From: Certhia americana
Lineage: Eukaryota; Chordata; Aves; Passeriformes; Certhiidae
Assembly: GCA_018697195.1 (NCBI GenBank)
Contig: CM031878.1
Coordinates: 33,025,818 to 33,089,817, forward strand
DNA length: 64,000 nucleotides
Direction: 5' to 3'
In this document: positions 12,955-24,902 of the stretch, piece by piece
Numbering within the stretch: the stretch's first letter is position 1
Layout of the letters: each line of letters begins with the position of its first letter
Made by a program: the position numbers and the translations under genes
Notes under the pieces: generated by a model
Databases searched by the model: none
Seen by the model: only the letters and a program-made list of their open reading frames with translations
What the model was told of the DNA's origin: nothing

Positions 12955-13370
12955 CACACAGGAAGATTGTCAGTGGAATGGAGCACCTCTCTTGCAAGGA
13001 GAGACTTGGGACTGTGCAGCTTGGAAAAGAGAAGACTTCAGAGTGATATTATTGCAGTCTTCCAGTACCTAAAGAGAACCCACAAGAAAGATAGAGAGAG
13101 ACTATTTACAAGAGCATGTAGTGACAGGACGAGGGCAAATGGCTACAAAATGAAAGAAGATAGCTTTAGGTTACATGTTAGGAAGAAATCTTGTGAGGAT
13201 GGTGAGGCACAGGCTTTCCAGAGAAGTTGTGGATAGCATATGCCTAGCAGTGTTCAAGGCCAGGCTGGATGCAGCCTGGTCTAGTGGAAGGTGTCCTTGC
13301 CTATGGCACAGGGTTTGGAACAAGATTTAGTTCCCTTCCAACTCAAGCAATTCTTTAATTCTGTGATAAC
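12955..13370 (+). mobile_element. CR1 LINE 3' end fragment
   Basis: The plus strand carries the extreme C-terminus of CR1 ORF2 followed by its 3' UTR. Around 12990-13130 it reads RDLGLCSLEKRRLQSDIIAV and then FQYLKRTHKKDRERLFTRAC, which is the CR1 consensus block SLEKRRLRGDLI...YLKG...RLF. Downstream, the phrases around 13240-13350 match the CR1 tail and end in ATTCTGTGAT at 13358-13367. The copy is strongly 5'-truncated, as is normal for CR1. The final ORF2 codons are frameshifted near 13190. It is nonfunctional. Confidence 0.93.
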
Positions 13371-15497
13371 ACACAGGAGAAGCAAGACTAGCAGGAACCC
13401 TTTTGAATCATATCATGGTGGCCACAGTGCAGGATAGCAGGCATTTAGCTTGGAAAAACTTATGGGAAGTCCAGTCCTTTCACTTTTGTTGCATAGTACT
13501 GACCAAAACCTTTCATCAGCCTTATGATACAATTCAGAGATCACACGCAGGGAAGCACCACACAGTGCTCATAAATAGTTTCCCTCACCCTTGCTTTCTG
13601 AACTTGTGTGCCTTATAAGTTCTACAATTGTTATAACAAGGTCATACAGCCAGAGAGAGAAGGGTTGGACTACACTTCTGCTGCTCTAGAAGAATCATCA
13701 TACAACCAATCTCCCAGCAGTGTATATACTTGACAATGCTTGTGCAGAGAGGCAGTATAGACTGCAGTGTCCAAATGTAGTACCATCCTCTGCTTCCCAA
13801 GCCTGCTGAGCATCTCCACTACAGAAGAAATACTGATAACACAAAACAACTAAAAGTCTTGCAGAAGGATGAAGAAAAATTTGTATTAGTGTTTCCTGAT
13901 AAACCGAAGAATAAATTTTAATAAACCCCTAAGAAGCATGGCAATAATAGCTAGAATAATATGAATAATTATAATGTATTTATAATATATATAATTATAA
14001 TTATAAAATGAATAATAGCCAAACAGGAACTCAAAGATATTTTCAGAAATAAAATTTTATTTGTTATCTTGTGATTTAGGGATTTTGTGTGAGACTACAA
14101 TCCGTTACATTGCCTCTAGAGCCTGTTTTGCTGTGAAAAAAAAAAACACTTCAATGAAGACTACAGCACAACCCAGTGCACAAGTCAGCCCTAAAATTGT
14201 GGGCTTGGTTCACAAATTCACATGAGAAAAATTATTATTTATAAACGGTTTTGTTTCAAGATATTGTCCATATCAAGACAGTGTCATACACCTTGAGGAA
14301 AGAACAGTACTTCTACCTTTTAAGCAAATCAGAATGATTTATTTTCACATTTTTGCTAAAGCATTCTTGAAATTCAAAATCCCAGTTCTTGAAATATATT
14401 GTATACACTTATCTAGCTTCTCTTTGCAGGCCCTTCTTCCTGGTAGGGTTGGTATTGGGACCATATATTTCCCATATAGTTGGTTAATACTGTATTTTCT
14501 GTATTAGGTTGGTACAAAATATAGCAAAATTCTGAGAGAGACCAGTAAAAATTTTGCTAAGGAAATAACACTGAGGTTCACATCTGAACTTTCTATTCAA
14601 TTTTAGAAAGTAAAATGAATTTTATATCTTTTTTAAGGAAAACACCCCAAGACCTGAGACTTCCACTCTCACTTTAGATCACAAATAACTTGCTCACAGC
14701 TGTCTCAGTTTGTGATGAGGCACACATCTGCAAGTGGTCTTTGCGTCTCTGTTCCCCACAGAAAACACAGCTCCTATGATATGTTTCTCATACTAAACCT
14801 GAAATTAGCTGGAAATCTACAGACACACCAGAAAGCAGGTTCTTTGCAACACTGCTATGAATAGAAAGAGATAGTAGATAGAAGAATGAAATCTCAGCTG
14901 AGCACAAAATTCGCATCAATCTTGATAAACCTTAGCATGTCTGACTGATTGCATATTTTAAACACAGGTTGCTATGTTAAACACACAATTCTAGTAGAAG
15001 CTAGCCATTTTCACCTAAAAAAGGTTTAAACTGAGCTATTGGTCCTCTTCCTTGTTGACAAGGCTAGGAAAGATTTTTAGCAAAGCTGTGAGAGCAAATG
15101 GCAAGTGTCAGTAGTCTAAATTTCACAATATCATTGCACACTTTCCCAAGGTGTATTATATATGTAGCAGTAAAATCATGGAACTTGTATTAATAAATAA
15201 GAAACAGATCACACGCACAGACTGTATTTGTATATGAATTTCTGACACTGAAAAGATATACAGACACCTTAATTAGATGTAGCAACTGCAACCTACTCTT
15301 GCTTCTAAGCCATCTAGAAATCCTAGAAATCTAAGACGAAGTAGGAAAATTTTCTATGGAAATTAAAGGTCAGTTCTGTTCTGCTGAATTTGACTCAAAC
15401 ATTATATCATAGCTATCTCTCATCTTGACCAACACCTAAAAATTTTATATATATAATTTCTAAATAGTAGGAAAACAGATAGTGATGCTTTTGGTAT

Positions 15498-15500
<3 letters not shown>

Positions 15501-15530
<30 letters not shown>
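15501..15530 (+). repeat. Poly-T homopolymer (30 T)
   Basis: An uninterrupted run of 30 T, with no recognisable retroposed sequence attached on either side and no obvious target-site duplication. Confidence 0.95.
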
Positions 15531-15531
<1 letters not shown>

Positions 15532-16519
15532 TATGAGGAACTAACTTTTTTCCCTGATAACTATAGTAACTAAAAATCGGTAAGATTAAGATACATTTAT
15601 TCCAGATTTAAATTTTTAGCTTTTGGGCCTTCAGCTGCATTAATGAATTCCCTTCATTTCTCAGCCTTAACACCTTGGATCTATGTGTGGAGAGCAGTAA
15701 ATAGTTTCTTAGACAACAAAAAGTCAGTAAAGTCTGTTAATGTCCAAATGCAGGGCTGTGAGCAAAAATGCAGCCCATAAAGTTCTGTTCTCACATTTCA
15801 TTTTCATTCTTTGTAAGCAGAGATAGCTGTAGAGATTCTGGGTTGAGCCTGTTCTTATTTATGTTTTTTTTCCCCCTGTGGTAAAAACAGAGGGTCCATG
15901 ATACAGGACAAACAATAGAGAAGAATGCCTTCCATGAACAAATCTTGGTGTGATTATTTTCAGACAGTTTTCATCCAGCATTTGAAACAAATTTCATTTC
16001 CCAAATTGAAGGCCCCTATCTCCACTTAAATTGACAGATTTTTGATATTAAGGAGGCACAAAGTTATCAGGTATTCTGCCTTCACTTCACTCTATTGTTT
16101 ATCTCACTTATTTTTAGTGCTGATTTTTCATTCATCTGAAGTGCACAAAATACAGATCTTTGAAAAGACAAGAGTAGGGAAGTAGGGTGGCATTCATAGA
16201 TAAAGACACGAACTAATGTGATAATATTTTAGAGCTCATTTGCAAAGAGACTTCCAAACGCTTAACTTCTCTGGACGATGGCAGCATATATGCCAAAACA
16301 AATGGAGAGTAAAAGCCAGTTGTGTTTTTCATTCCTAAGCTTCTTTCTACTCCTCCACTTTATAGTTGTGATCTAATCAGCTGCTCCCACAAGGGGTGTT
16401 TTTCCAGAACTGTCTAAATCTCCTCAATTCCTCAAATTCTGGCTCCAAATCCATTCTCACATACTATAAAAACTAAGCATATAGCAGGTAGATGTCACAG
16501 TGCGCTTTCTAGCTGCATG

Positions 16520-16740
16520 TTAGCAAGATGCAAAACACAAGCAGCTTTTAAATTTGCCACATGTCTTCTCACTTTCTCTCTCTTGTTCCTTTTTCTTGTC
16601 TCCGAGTAAAGTTTGACTCAGCAAAGCAACATAATCTGCCATCGACTTTAAGATGTGGTTGTACTTCACCCAAGTAGACTCCTCCCCACCACGAAACCAT
16701 ATGTGTTTGAGCACACAGCAAAACACATTTTGCTGAATTA
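16520..16740 (-). other. Weak candidate coding exon, unidentified
   Basis: The minus strand has an open frame with three CpG in about 80 bp (16611-16692), more than the surroundings. It follows a possible acceptor (CTAATTCAG near 16745-16737). The central peptide reads KYNHILKSMADYVALLSQTL and then LGDKKKEQERESEK, with a stop at the 16520 end, so a terminal exon would be one reading. No convincing donor was found and no family is recognised. The lysine/glutamate-rich end may simply be an A-rich tract read in frame. Confidence 0.15.
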
Positions 16741-19664
16741 GGACCTTGCATTTTAAGTTATCTGGGGAGGCACCACTCCTTCCATGCATTTGCAAAGTAC
16801 TTGGCACCAAGACTTAAGACTGTATGGACCCTTGAAGGTGCTTCTCAGTGAATAGCAAAACTTCATAGTTTGGCAGCCACATAGAGCTAAGTGAGAATCC
16901 AATTATGTCTTTGTATATCTAAGGGAAGTCATAAAGAATAATACGACACATTTAAATATATATTACTATATGCTAGAAAGAAGGTCCCTTTTTTACCATG
17001 TTTCCAGGTGCTATAATCCCAGTTCATTCCAGGCATCTGGAACTTCATGTCTAGGGAATAAGAGACATTGCAACCCGGAGCACATTGTTGGATTTGAAAA
17101 TTTGCCCCTGAAGAAAGACAGGGGTCACATTTTGAAGGTGAACCACACCTTGTCAATTGCTTGAAAACATCTAGATGCACTACCAAGAGCCCAGAGTCCT
17201 CTGCAGAGAAGGATGGATGAGTTCAGTAAAGATGGTGGGTTTACCTCATTAATTGACAGACTCCTTATCATTGTGACTGTTTGCAGAGACTACACAAGTA
17301 TGTAAAACTGAGATGGTCATGAGCTAGCTGTCAGTAAAATTTGCCTAATGAGGCAAGAGTTCCTTAATTATCTGTGTCAATGTATCCCTTTTTGTTCCCA
17401 CTAAGCTAATGGACTTGTATGAGCTTGCCCCTGTGAGCAAAAGCTAAGGTTTGTTTTTTAAGACCATTATTACACATTTTTGAGACAGCATGGTCCACAT
17501 GTTTCCCATCCTAGGTACAAATACATAGATGGTACCAGATGTTGTCCATTGGACAGAAAGAAGCTAAGCTCGAAGCTGACAGCTGTAGCTGATGAGGTCA
17601 TCAGTACAGTTTAGAGATGGAAAGAGTTCAGTGGAAAAAAACATGTCACTTTTTCTTTTTCTCTTGTTTGAAGTCACTGAGCTTCAGGGTTCAGGGGAAT
17701 TGTTGCTTTGACTTTATTCTTCTGTAGACGGGTGGCTGCCTGCCAGTGGCAGCTGCATATGGGATCATTTGCATTGCATGAGGAGTCTCTTGTTTAAAGG
17801 GAAGCTCTTCCTTCCCTTAGATCATCTGCTTCTTTAGAGTCAGGGCCACTGTTTCACACAGATTGTATTCTTCCTTTAATCTTCTCTCTCTACTTATTCT
17901 GTACTCGTTAACAAGTATCCAAAGCCAGGTTTAGCAGACTCATCTGGGATAGCTGAAAAAGGCAGGCAACGGACAAAGAGGGAATTATTTGATATTCCTG
18001 TGGTTACATACTTCTATGAGAGGATTTCTGCAGTGGACATATGCTCCTTTACATCACCATGCTACAAGCAGGAGTCTAAAAAACTGCTATTTTTTTGCAT
18101 GCAGAGTGGATATTTAACCTGTCTTGGGAACAGTGTTCTGTGTTTGCACCTCGTGTAGACAGTGGGGTACCCCTCCCAGTGCCCCACATCAAACAACTGA
18201 GTGCCTTTCATCTCCAGGAGCAATGCAACTCATTTCTTTTGCACCTGACAAGTCAGGGACAATCAACTATTTTAATGGGTTTTGTGGATGAAGTAAAGAG
18301 TGAAGGATAGAGAAAAAAGTTCTCCTAGAATGATATTATAAAAGCTGTGACTAACATATTAGCAATTTGGCTTCGTACCCTGCACACAGGAGAGTGCCTA
18401 AAGTAAAATAAGATTAAGTGACTGTGATATAGCTCAGGCACTCAATTCCAAATTTGCTGGATATTTGCCTTTTCAGATCTAAGGCATACATTGTAAACAG
18501 TCCTTTCCATACTTTAGGATAGAAGTTGTCTTTTTATCCCCTTTTGCTTCCTCCTGTTACTTCCCTCACAGAACTTTCAGTATGCAAGAGTAGGTGCATT
18601 CCTATTGTGATATAGGTTTAAGATTTGCTGTGTATGGCCTCTCTGGTTAAAGACAGACAGCAAGACCCACCCACAAGTAAGGGCTGTCTCTGAATTCCAG
18701 TCAAGTAAAATAATTTTGCCTTCAAAAGGTAAGAATCTTATAAACTATAATGAAGCCTAAAAGTGGACAGACCTAATTAAAGTGGCAATAGCATTTTAAC
18801 ACACGCCATCACATAAAGGAGAGCAGACATAGTTTTAATAAGATCTTTCTTAATGTAATCAGCTAAGCTGATGAAAAAAAAAAAAGAGGGGGAGAAATAG
18901 ACTCTTTAAAAGCGTTGCTAACCTTCTCTCTGTTTTGAAACTCTTTTGCATCTTCCTAAAACAAAAGAAGAAAAAGAAACAAGGATAACAAGCATGAGAA
19001 CATGCTGGACAGTTTGTGAGTTCACTGTCTTTGCTAGATATGCACACATCAGTGATTGACTAGAAAGGGGAAAGGGAAAAAAAGGCACAAAACCCCCCAA
19101 AACAGCAAGAGGAAACATGTCCAGGCGCCTAATCTTTGGGAAGCTAGCCAGATTTTATCTATAGCCAGCCAAGTCAGATTTGCCAGCTGAGACTCTCTCT
19201 ATGTCTCTAGACTGGTGCAGACACGGTGAGTCAGGGAGTCACAGTGAATTACTGTGGAATACCAGGAAGAACAAAGTGCTGTTAGCAATCATTGCAAGCC
19301 AAACAATATCAAAGATCTACTTTTTGATTATAATTTGTCTAAAAGCAGCTCAAGCAATTCCTAAGTATCACAGAAAGAAAGGCGGGTCTGGTTATTACTT
19401 GTTTTGTGGGTCTTTTTTGCTTTCGTTAACAAAGGGTCTGTTAAACCCCTAGTGTATAGTAACCATAGATTTCACTTGGTTCATTCCCTTTGAAGTCAGT
19501 TTTCTTTTGTTCTTTACCTAACTTGACGCAATTTCCTACAAGCTAATTTGTATGCAGCCTTGGTCAGAACATGCCACCCAGAATTCTGTATGTGAATTTA
19601 CCATCAGGGAGAATGAACTTACTGTAGGAATAGAGAAGGATTTTGTAGTGGGAGATTTTGGGGT

Positions 19665-20135
19665 AGAGAAGAAAGGAAAGGAAGGAAAGGAAGGAAAGGA
19701 GAGGAAGGAGAGGAGAGGAAGGAGAGGAAGCAAGGTGCGAAAGGAAGGAAGGTGCGAAAGGAAGGAAGGTGAGGAAGGAAGGAAGGTGGAAGGAAGGAAG
19801 GTGTGGAAGGAAGGAAGGAAGGAAGGAAGGAAGGAAGGTGCGGAAGGTGCGGAAGGAAGGTGCAAGGAAGGAAGGTGCGGAGGGAAGGAAGGAAGGAAGG
19901 TGCAGAAGGAAGGTGCGGAAGGAAGGTGCGGAAGGTGCGGAAGGTGCGGAGGGAAGGAAGGAAGGAAGGCGCGGAAGGAAGGAAGGTGCGGAAGGAAGGA
20001 AGGTGCGGAAGGAAGGAAGGTGCGGAAGGTGCGGAAGGAAGGTGCGGAAGGAAGGTGCGGAAGGAAGGTGCGGAAGGAAGGTGCGGAAGGAAGGAAGGTG
20101 CGGAAGGAAGGTGCGGAAGGAAGGAAGGTGCGGAA
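19665..20135 (+). repeat. GGAA / GGTGC tandem array, left part
   Basis: The plus strand starts as (GGAAA)n and becomes an array of GGAAGGAA blocks separated by GTGC, giving compound units such as GGAAGGTGC and GGAAGGAAGGTGC. It is almost pure purine on one strand apart from the TGC steps. It is open in all plus frames only because the units lack stop codons, so the long K/E/G/R-rich frames are artefacts. The array runs straight into the assembly gap, so its true length is unknown. Confidence 0.95.
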
Positions 20136-20535
20136 NNNNNNNNNNNNNNNNNNNNNNNNNNNNNNNNNNNNNNNNNNNNNNNNNNNNNNNNNNNNNNNNN
20201 NNNNNNNNNNNNNNNNNNNNNNNNNNNNNNNNNNNNNNNNNNNNNNNNNNNNNNNNNNNNNNNNNNNNNNNNNNNNNNNNNNNNNNNNNNNNNNNNNNNN
20301 NNNNNNNNNNNNNNNNNNNNNNNNNNNNNNNNNNNNNNNNNNNNNNNNNNNNNNNNNNNNNNNNNNNNNNNNNNNNNNNNNNNNNNNNNNNNNNNNNNNN
20401 NNNNNNNNNNNNNNNNNNNNNNNNNNNNNNNNNNNNNNNNNNNNNNNNNNNNNNNNNNNNNNNNNNNNNNNNNNNNNNNNNNNNNNNNNNNNNNNNNNNN
20501 NNNNNNNNNNNNNNNNNNNNNNNNNNNNNNNNNNN
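20136..20535. other. Assembly gap (400 N)
   Basis: Exactly 400 unresolved bases inside the tandem array. Both flanks are the same repeat class, so the gap very likely hides more array, and the round number suggests an estimated or placeholder size. Confidence 0.97.
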
Positions 20536-20581
20536 AGGAAGGAAGGAAGGAAGGAAGGAAGGAAGGAAGGAAGGAAGGAAG
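20536..20581 (+). repeat. (GGAA)n microsatellite, right part
   Basis: A pure AGGA/GGAA tetranucleotide run without the GTGC interruptions seen on the left of the gap, so the array is compound and its two ends differ in unit structure. Confidence 0.95.
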
Positions 20582-22467
20582 TTACTGCAACTTCAAATTT
20601 TGGGAAAACCTGACAATACCATACCTCTAATATGATGACAGAGAAGAGGGAGGGGTACAGCTACAAAGAGCAACTAAAAATCATGCTTACTTTAAATTAT
20701 CTTCATTTTTCAAACTGTTCTACACTTTTTACATTATATATCCAAACAAACAGAAAGCTAAAATATTTTCCAAAACCCTGAAATACTCAGGGACTCAGAA
20801 AAGCAGAACAACAAAATTGTAGGCTATGTCTTGCAAGTAGGAAAAAAAAGTGACCTAGAATTATGTCTGCATTACAGAACTAGGGAGAAGACTTGTGTTG
20901 CTTCTGCTTTGTTGTCACTTTTTTCTATTATCTGTCATTCATAATTTGGATTCAAAACTAATTTAGTAGAAAATTTTTTGTGTGCACTAGCTACTGCTCC
21001 TATGCCAAGGCCACTTATCTGATTTTGCGAAAATATTCAAAAAAATTACTTCTAGGATGAACACTGTTAATTTTGTTTTGAAATCACCTAGAAGAATCAC
21101 ATTTGGCCTTAAAAAAACAGCTGAACTTTTATAAAGAAATACTAACAACAGCCAGAGTTACAATCAGTGGAAAATATTTTGGAAGGGCTATTAAAACTCA
21201 TACTTTAGGGCTTAAGCCAATATTTATTATGGGCCAAAGTGAGACTTAATACAGTGGCAGAGAAGGAACAAGGCAGCTTAATCCACATCTGCTTGCTGTT
21301 ATTTTCCACCACTGTCTTTGAATGGTCTCATCAATCTGAGACAGAGGAGTCTGGAATAGGCTGACCTGAAGTCTGTTCAGACAATGCCTGTGTTTTATTA
21401 GGTTTATTTTGTTTAGCAGCAGCACTGTTTCTGGCATTGCGCTGTTCCCAAATACAGAGAGCCCTGACTAAGCTGAATCATCATGAGATTGAACTGATGC
21501 TGATGGGAAAGTGCAGCACTCTGCAAAGCTCATCATTTCTCATGAAACAGTGCCATGAAAGCTTCTGCCCTCAGCTAGCCCAGTGCTCAGTACTCACATG
21601 GACTTCTCGCAGCTCCTCTGAGTGAGAAGTATCTTTCCTGAGGCTGCCCTTGAGAACACCCCACCCCTTCCTGCTGGACTTTGCAGTTCATCCCTGCCAG
21701 CAGAGATGTTATGCAATTTCAGCATTGGTTGCTGCATTTCCCCACACGTAGGTGAAGAGCCTCCCAAGGGTTCAAATGATGGTAAGATTTCTGCTATCTA
21801 GTATGACCATGCAGAGACCTTCCCCACAGCTCACACCTTTACCAAACATCTTTAGCTCAGAGACCTGACTGTAAACAGCCCAATTGACCAGCTGGCTCTT
21901 CTCAGCCTGCACCACCCATGGTCACTATGCAGCCACAGCTCATGTCCAGCCTTACTGAGCCCTCCATACATGTTACTGAGCTCTCACAATCAGCTCATTG
22001 CACCTGCTGCTCATATCTGGAAAATATGGCTGAAAGAGAGAATACAAACTGTGAAGCAGCCTCATTGCAGCTGAGCCTTGAATAGCCATATACCAGCCAA
22101 AACCAGACACTGACTGTAGAAGTGCTCTCCAAGGACACTGTCTCCTAGTGGTCATCCATTTCCAGAAATTCACCCATAAACTGGAGACCTGCTTGGCACT
22201 ATGCTCTTGGACTTCAGGATGAGGTGTGTTGGCTGAGCGATCAACCATGCCTTTCAAATTCACAGACTCAAGCAGCAGGTGGTCATTGTCCTCTTTCTAC
22301 TTGGCCTCAGTGTTCTCTGTTTAAGGCCTGGCTTAAGGCCTGGTTTTGGCTCCATTCTTTGTGCTTTAAGGACAGCAACAGTGGAAGACAGATTTCCTTC
22401 AAGTCATGAAACTGGCAGATGAAGATGATGTTTCCAATGGTTATTTTTATCTTTTAAAGATAACGTA
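20582..22467. other. Unique noncoding sequence
   Basis: AT-rich to about 21600, then noticeably more GC-rich to 22400. A small direct repeat (TTAAGGCCTGG, twice) lies at 22321-22344. No gene or recognised repeat; the GC-richer part could be an unrecognised old repeat. Confidence 0.45.
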
Positions 22468-22635
22468 GAGTATCATAGAATCGTTTATATTGGAAAAGAC
22501 CTTCAAGATGATCAGGTATAACTGCTAATATAGCAGCTGTCCAGCTGCACAGAGGCCGGAAGTCTTCTCCACTGTCCCTTCACTAAATGATTTCACTAAA
22601 CTATGAAGCCATGAGTGCCAGGTGTTATGCTTTGC
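22468..22635 (-). mobile_element. CR1 LINE 3' tail fragment
   Basis: The plus-strand start (ATCATAGAATCGTTTATATT, then GGAAAAGACCTTCAAGATGA) is the reverse complement of the typical CR1 3' UTR end. The sequence continues through a decayed CACTAAACTATG...GAGTGCCAG block that belongs to the same 3' UTR. Only the tail survives and no ORF2 sequence is present. Confidence 0.8.
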
Positions 22636-23433
22636 TGGAAATTTGGTGCTTCCTTGTAGCTTCACATAGTGAATTTTAATGCTGTTACTGAAGGAAACAA
22701 CCTTCAGTATATCACTCATGTATCATCACTTCAGTATATCAACCTTTCAGTTTATCACTCATGAAAGAGAATATTTGCTTGATCACAGTTTTACATGCAT
22801 CTCTGATCAACTGCTACTGTTATGCAGGCTAGCAAACAAACAACAGCCTCTTTGGTTAAAACGAAGTGCAAGAACCAATGCATAAGTAGTCTCAAACTTA
22901 AACCAGATGAAAATAAATATAAGCCACTTTTTTTTTTTTTCCATTGAAGATCTGACTTTCTCATTTCATACTTTATCAAACAGTAGCGGCTTGCTTTACA
23001 GGCTGGACTCTACTAACTCAAGAGATACAGCTTTTACTTTGTTTAAACTGAGATTGTCACAAGTGTTACTTGAGCCCCATGCTTCAGAAGTTCTCATTCA
23101 GCAACTGAGTAACAAGTATTTCTAGTAATGAACAAATTCATTTTACCTAGGTCTACAATTTTTTAAACTATTTTGTTTATTCAAGTAATATTCAAAGCAG
23201 TAAGGCCACAAGTGATAACATATATTTTTCTCTATCTGTCTTCATTTATTTACATTCCATGAACCACAAGATACAGATAAAAAAATTTCTTGTTGAACCC
23301 TTTAATTTGTCAGATACTGAAAGATTGAGTATAGCTAGCCTAACAAGCTCCCAATGGTGCTTTTTCAAAAGCTCTGTTGGTAGTGCTTTTCAGGCCTGAG
23401 TGAGAGCAAGAACTACTTTAAAACAGAATTTGT
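22636..23433. other. Unique noncoding sequence
   Basis: Short imperfect repeats of TTCAGTATATCACTCATG type at 22695-22765 and a T run near 22926-22940; otherwise nothing recognised. Confidence 0.5.
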
Positions 23434-24395
23434 TGTTGTTATGGTTTTACACTGGCCAAACACCAGGCACCCACAAAAGCTGCTCATTCACCCTTCCCTG
23501 CCACAACTGGGCAGAAGAAAGGAAAAAAAGAAGACTCATGAACTGAGATAAGGTTCCAGGAGAAAACATTCCTCAGGCAAAACAGCCTCAGCATAAAGTC
23601 ACAAAGTGTATTTTTTACTAACAGAGTCAGGGGAGGATAATGAGAAGTAAATTAAGCCCTTAAAAACACATTTTCACTCCCCAACCTCACCCTCCTTCCC
23701 ACTGAGAGTGTGGGGCTTGGGGGTTTTGTTCAGTTTGTCACCCAAGATCTCCCACTGAGGGTCCCTCTCATGGCAGAAAGTTCTCCATGAACTTCTCCAA
23801 CGTGGCTCCAATCTCACGAGCAGCAGCCCTACAAAAGCTGCTGCAATGTGAGTCCCTCCCACAGGCACACAGTCCTCCCAAAGCTGCTGTGGTGTGGGTC
23901 ACTCTTCCATGGGGTGCAGCCCTCCCCCTGGCAGCAGGGACCCTCTCTCCACCAGGTCCCCCACTGGATCTTTGTTCTCAAGAACACTGGATCCTCCTCC
24001 AGCTCCAGCATGAACACCTCCCCCACAGGCTGTGGGTGGATCTCTGCATCCCCCGTGGACCCCCAGGGGCTGTGGGTGGATCTCTCCATCCCCTGTGGAT
24101 CCCCAGGGGCTGTGGGTGGATCTCTGCATCCCCTGTGGACCCCCAGGGGCTGTGGGTGGATCTCTGCATCCCCTATGGACCCCCAGGGGCTGTGGGTGGA
24201 TCTCTGCATCCCCTGTGGATCCCCATGGCTGCAGGGGCACAGCAGCTTCACCGTGGTCTCTCACCACAGCCTGCAGAAATCTTGGCTCCAGCACCTGGAA
24301 CACCTCCTCCCCTCCTCTCCACTGACCTTGGTGTCTCCATGTTGTTTCCCTCACATGTTCTCATCTCCTCCTGTTCTCTAGATGGAAATAAACTG
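23434..24395 (-). mobile_element. Long avian LTR (ERVL-class), minus strand
   Basis: The sequence matches, on the reverse strand, a roughly 0.9 kb avian LTR family recalled from bird genomes. Its 3' end is at 23434-23480 (GGCCAAACACCAGGCACCCA on the plus strand), and its characteristic TGGAGAAGTTC...GAGGGACC-type blocks fall at 23760-23960. It is homologous along most of its length to the plus-strand copy at 33312-34172; both contain the ACACCAAGGTCAGTG block (here near 24325, reversed). It carries a private 40-bp minisatellite. No gag/pol/env sequence flanks it, so it is a solo LTR or remnant. The exact Repbase family is not assigned. Confidence 0.75.
24028..24230. repeat. 40-bp minisatellite, five copies
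   Basis: Five head-to-tail units start at 24028, 24068, 24108, 24148 and 24188, each GGCTGTGGGTGGATCTCTGC followed by a variant of ATCCCCTGTGGACCCCCAGG. Differences between units are few (C/T in the CCCCGTGG step, GAC/GAT, GCATC/CCATC). Because 40 is not a multiple of three and the unit lacks stops, overlapping frames stay open on both strands, which explains the apparent proline/glycine-rich ORFs. The array lies inside the LTR. Confidence 0.95.
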
Positions 24396-24902
24396 TGCAC
24401 ATTTTTTTTCATTTTCTTATTAGACATGTCATTACAGAGGCATTACTAATCTCTCTCACTGGCCCAGTTTTGGCCAGCAGCATGACCATCATCAGAGCCA
24501 TCAGTGAACATGGACATGGTGAAAGCTTCCAGAAGCTTCTTACACAAGTCAGCTCTCTGCCCCTCCTGCTACCAGGCCATGCAAAACCAATATAGTTGTC
24601 CAGGTCAGTCAGCACTTTGGGCTATGTTGCATGTTCAGAATCTCTCATTATATCTCCTACATCCCTGGTAGCATACTAGTTATCATACTTCTCCAGAATT
24701 CATGGGCCACCTCTATCTACACAAATTTTTTTTTAGATGTGTCATTTTGGAGAATATTTCTGACAATCTCTACAGAAGATGCTGGAAAGTAGGACTATTT
24801 AAGATTGAGCCACTAATGGAATGTCAAACCAGGGCCTGATTTACATTGACAGCACAAAACTCTGTAAGATTAGTACTTTGTGTTTAGGTCAGGTTTTCCT
24901 CC
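24396..24902. other. Unique spacer between two LTRs
   Basis: About 500 bp with no recognised gene or repeat, lying between the minus-strand LTR and the plus-strand ERVL LTR. Confidence 0.5.

Larger units (their letters stand above)
13371..19664. other. Unique AT-rich noncoding sequence
   Basis: More than 6 kb without a recognised gene or interspersed repeat. It contains an AT dinucleotide-like patch near 13955-14010, a T30 run at 15501-15530, a short A run near 18872-18883, and a weak CpG-enriched minus-strand frame at 16520-16740, listed separately. Confidence 0.5.

Noticed and set aside
12802..13236. 144-codon plus-strand ORF
   Set aside because: Its second half is the decayed C-terminus of CR1 ORF2 and its first half is unrelated upstream sequence, so it is not a gene.
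19552..20635. Very long K/E/G/R-rich open frames on the plus strand
   Set aside because: They are products of the GGAA/GGTGC tandem array and the run of N; stop codons are absent because of the repeat unit, not because a protein is encoded.
23787..24449. Overlapping proline/glycine-rich ORFs on both strands (220, 177, 151 and 140 codons)
   Set aside because: They arise from the stop-free 40-bp minisatellite and the GC-rich LTR around it; a 40-bp unit gives all frames and cannot be a constrained peptide repeat.
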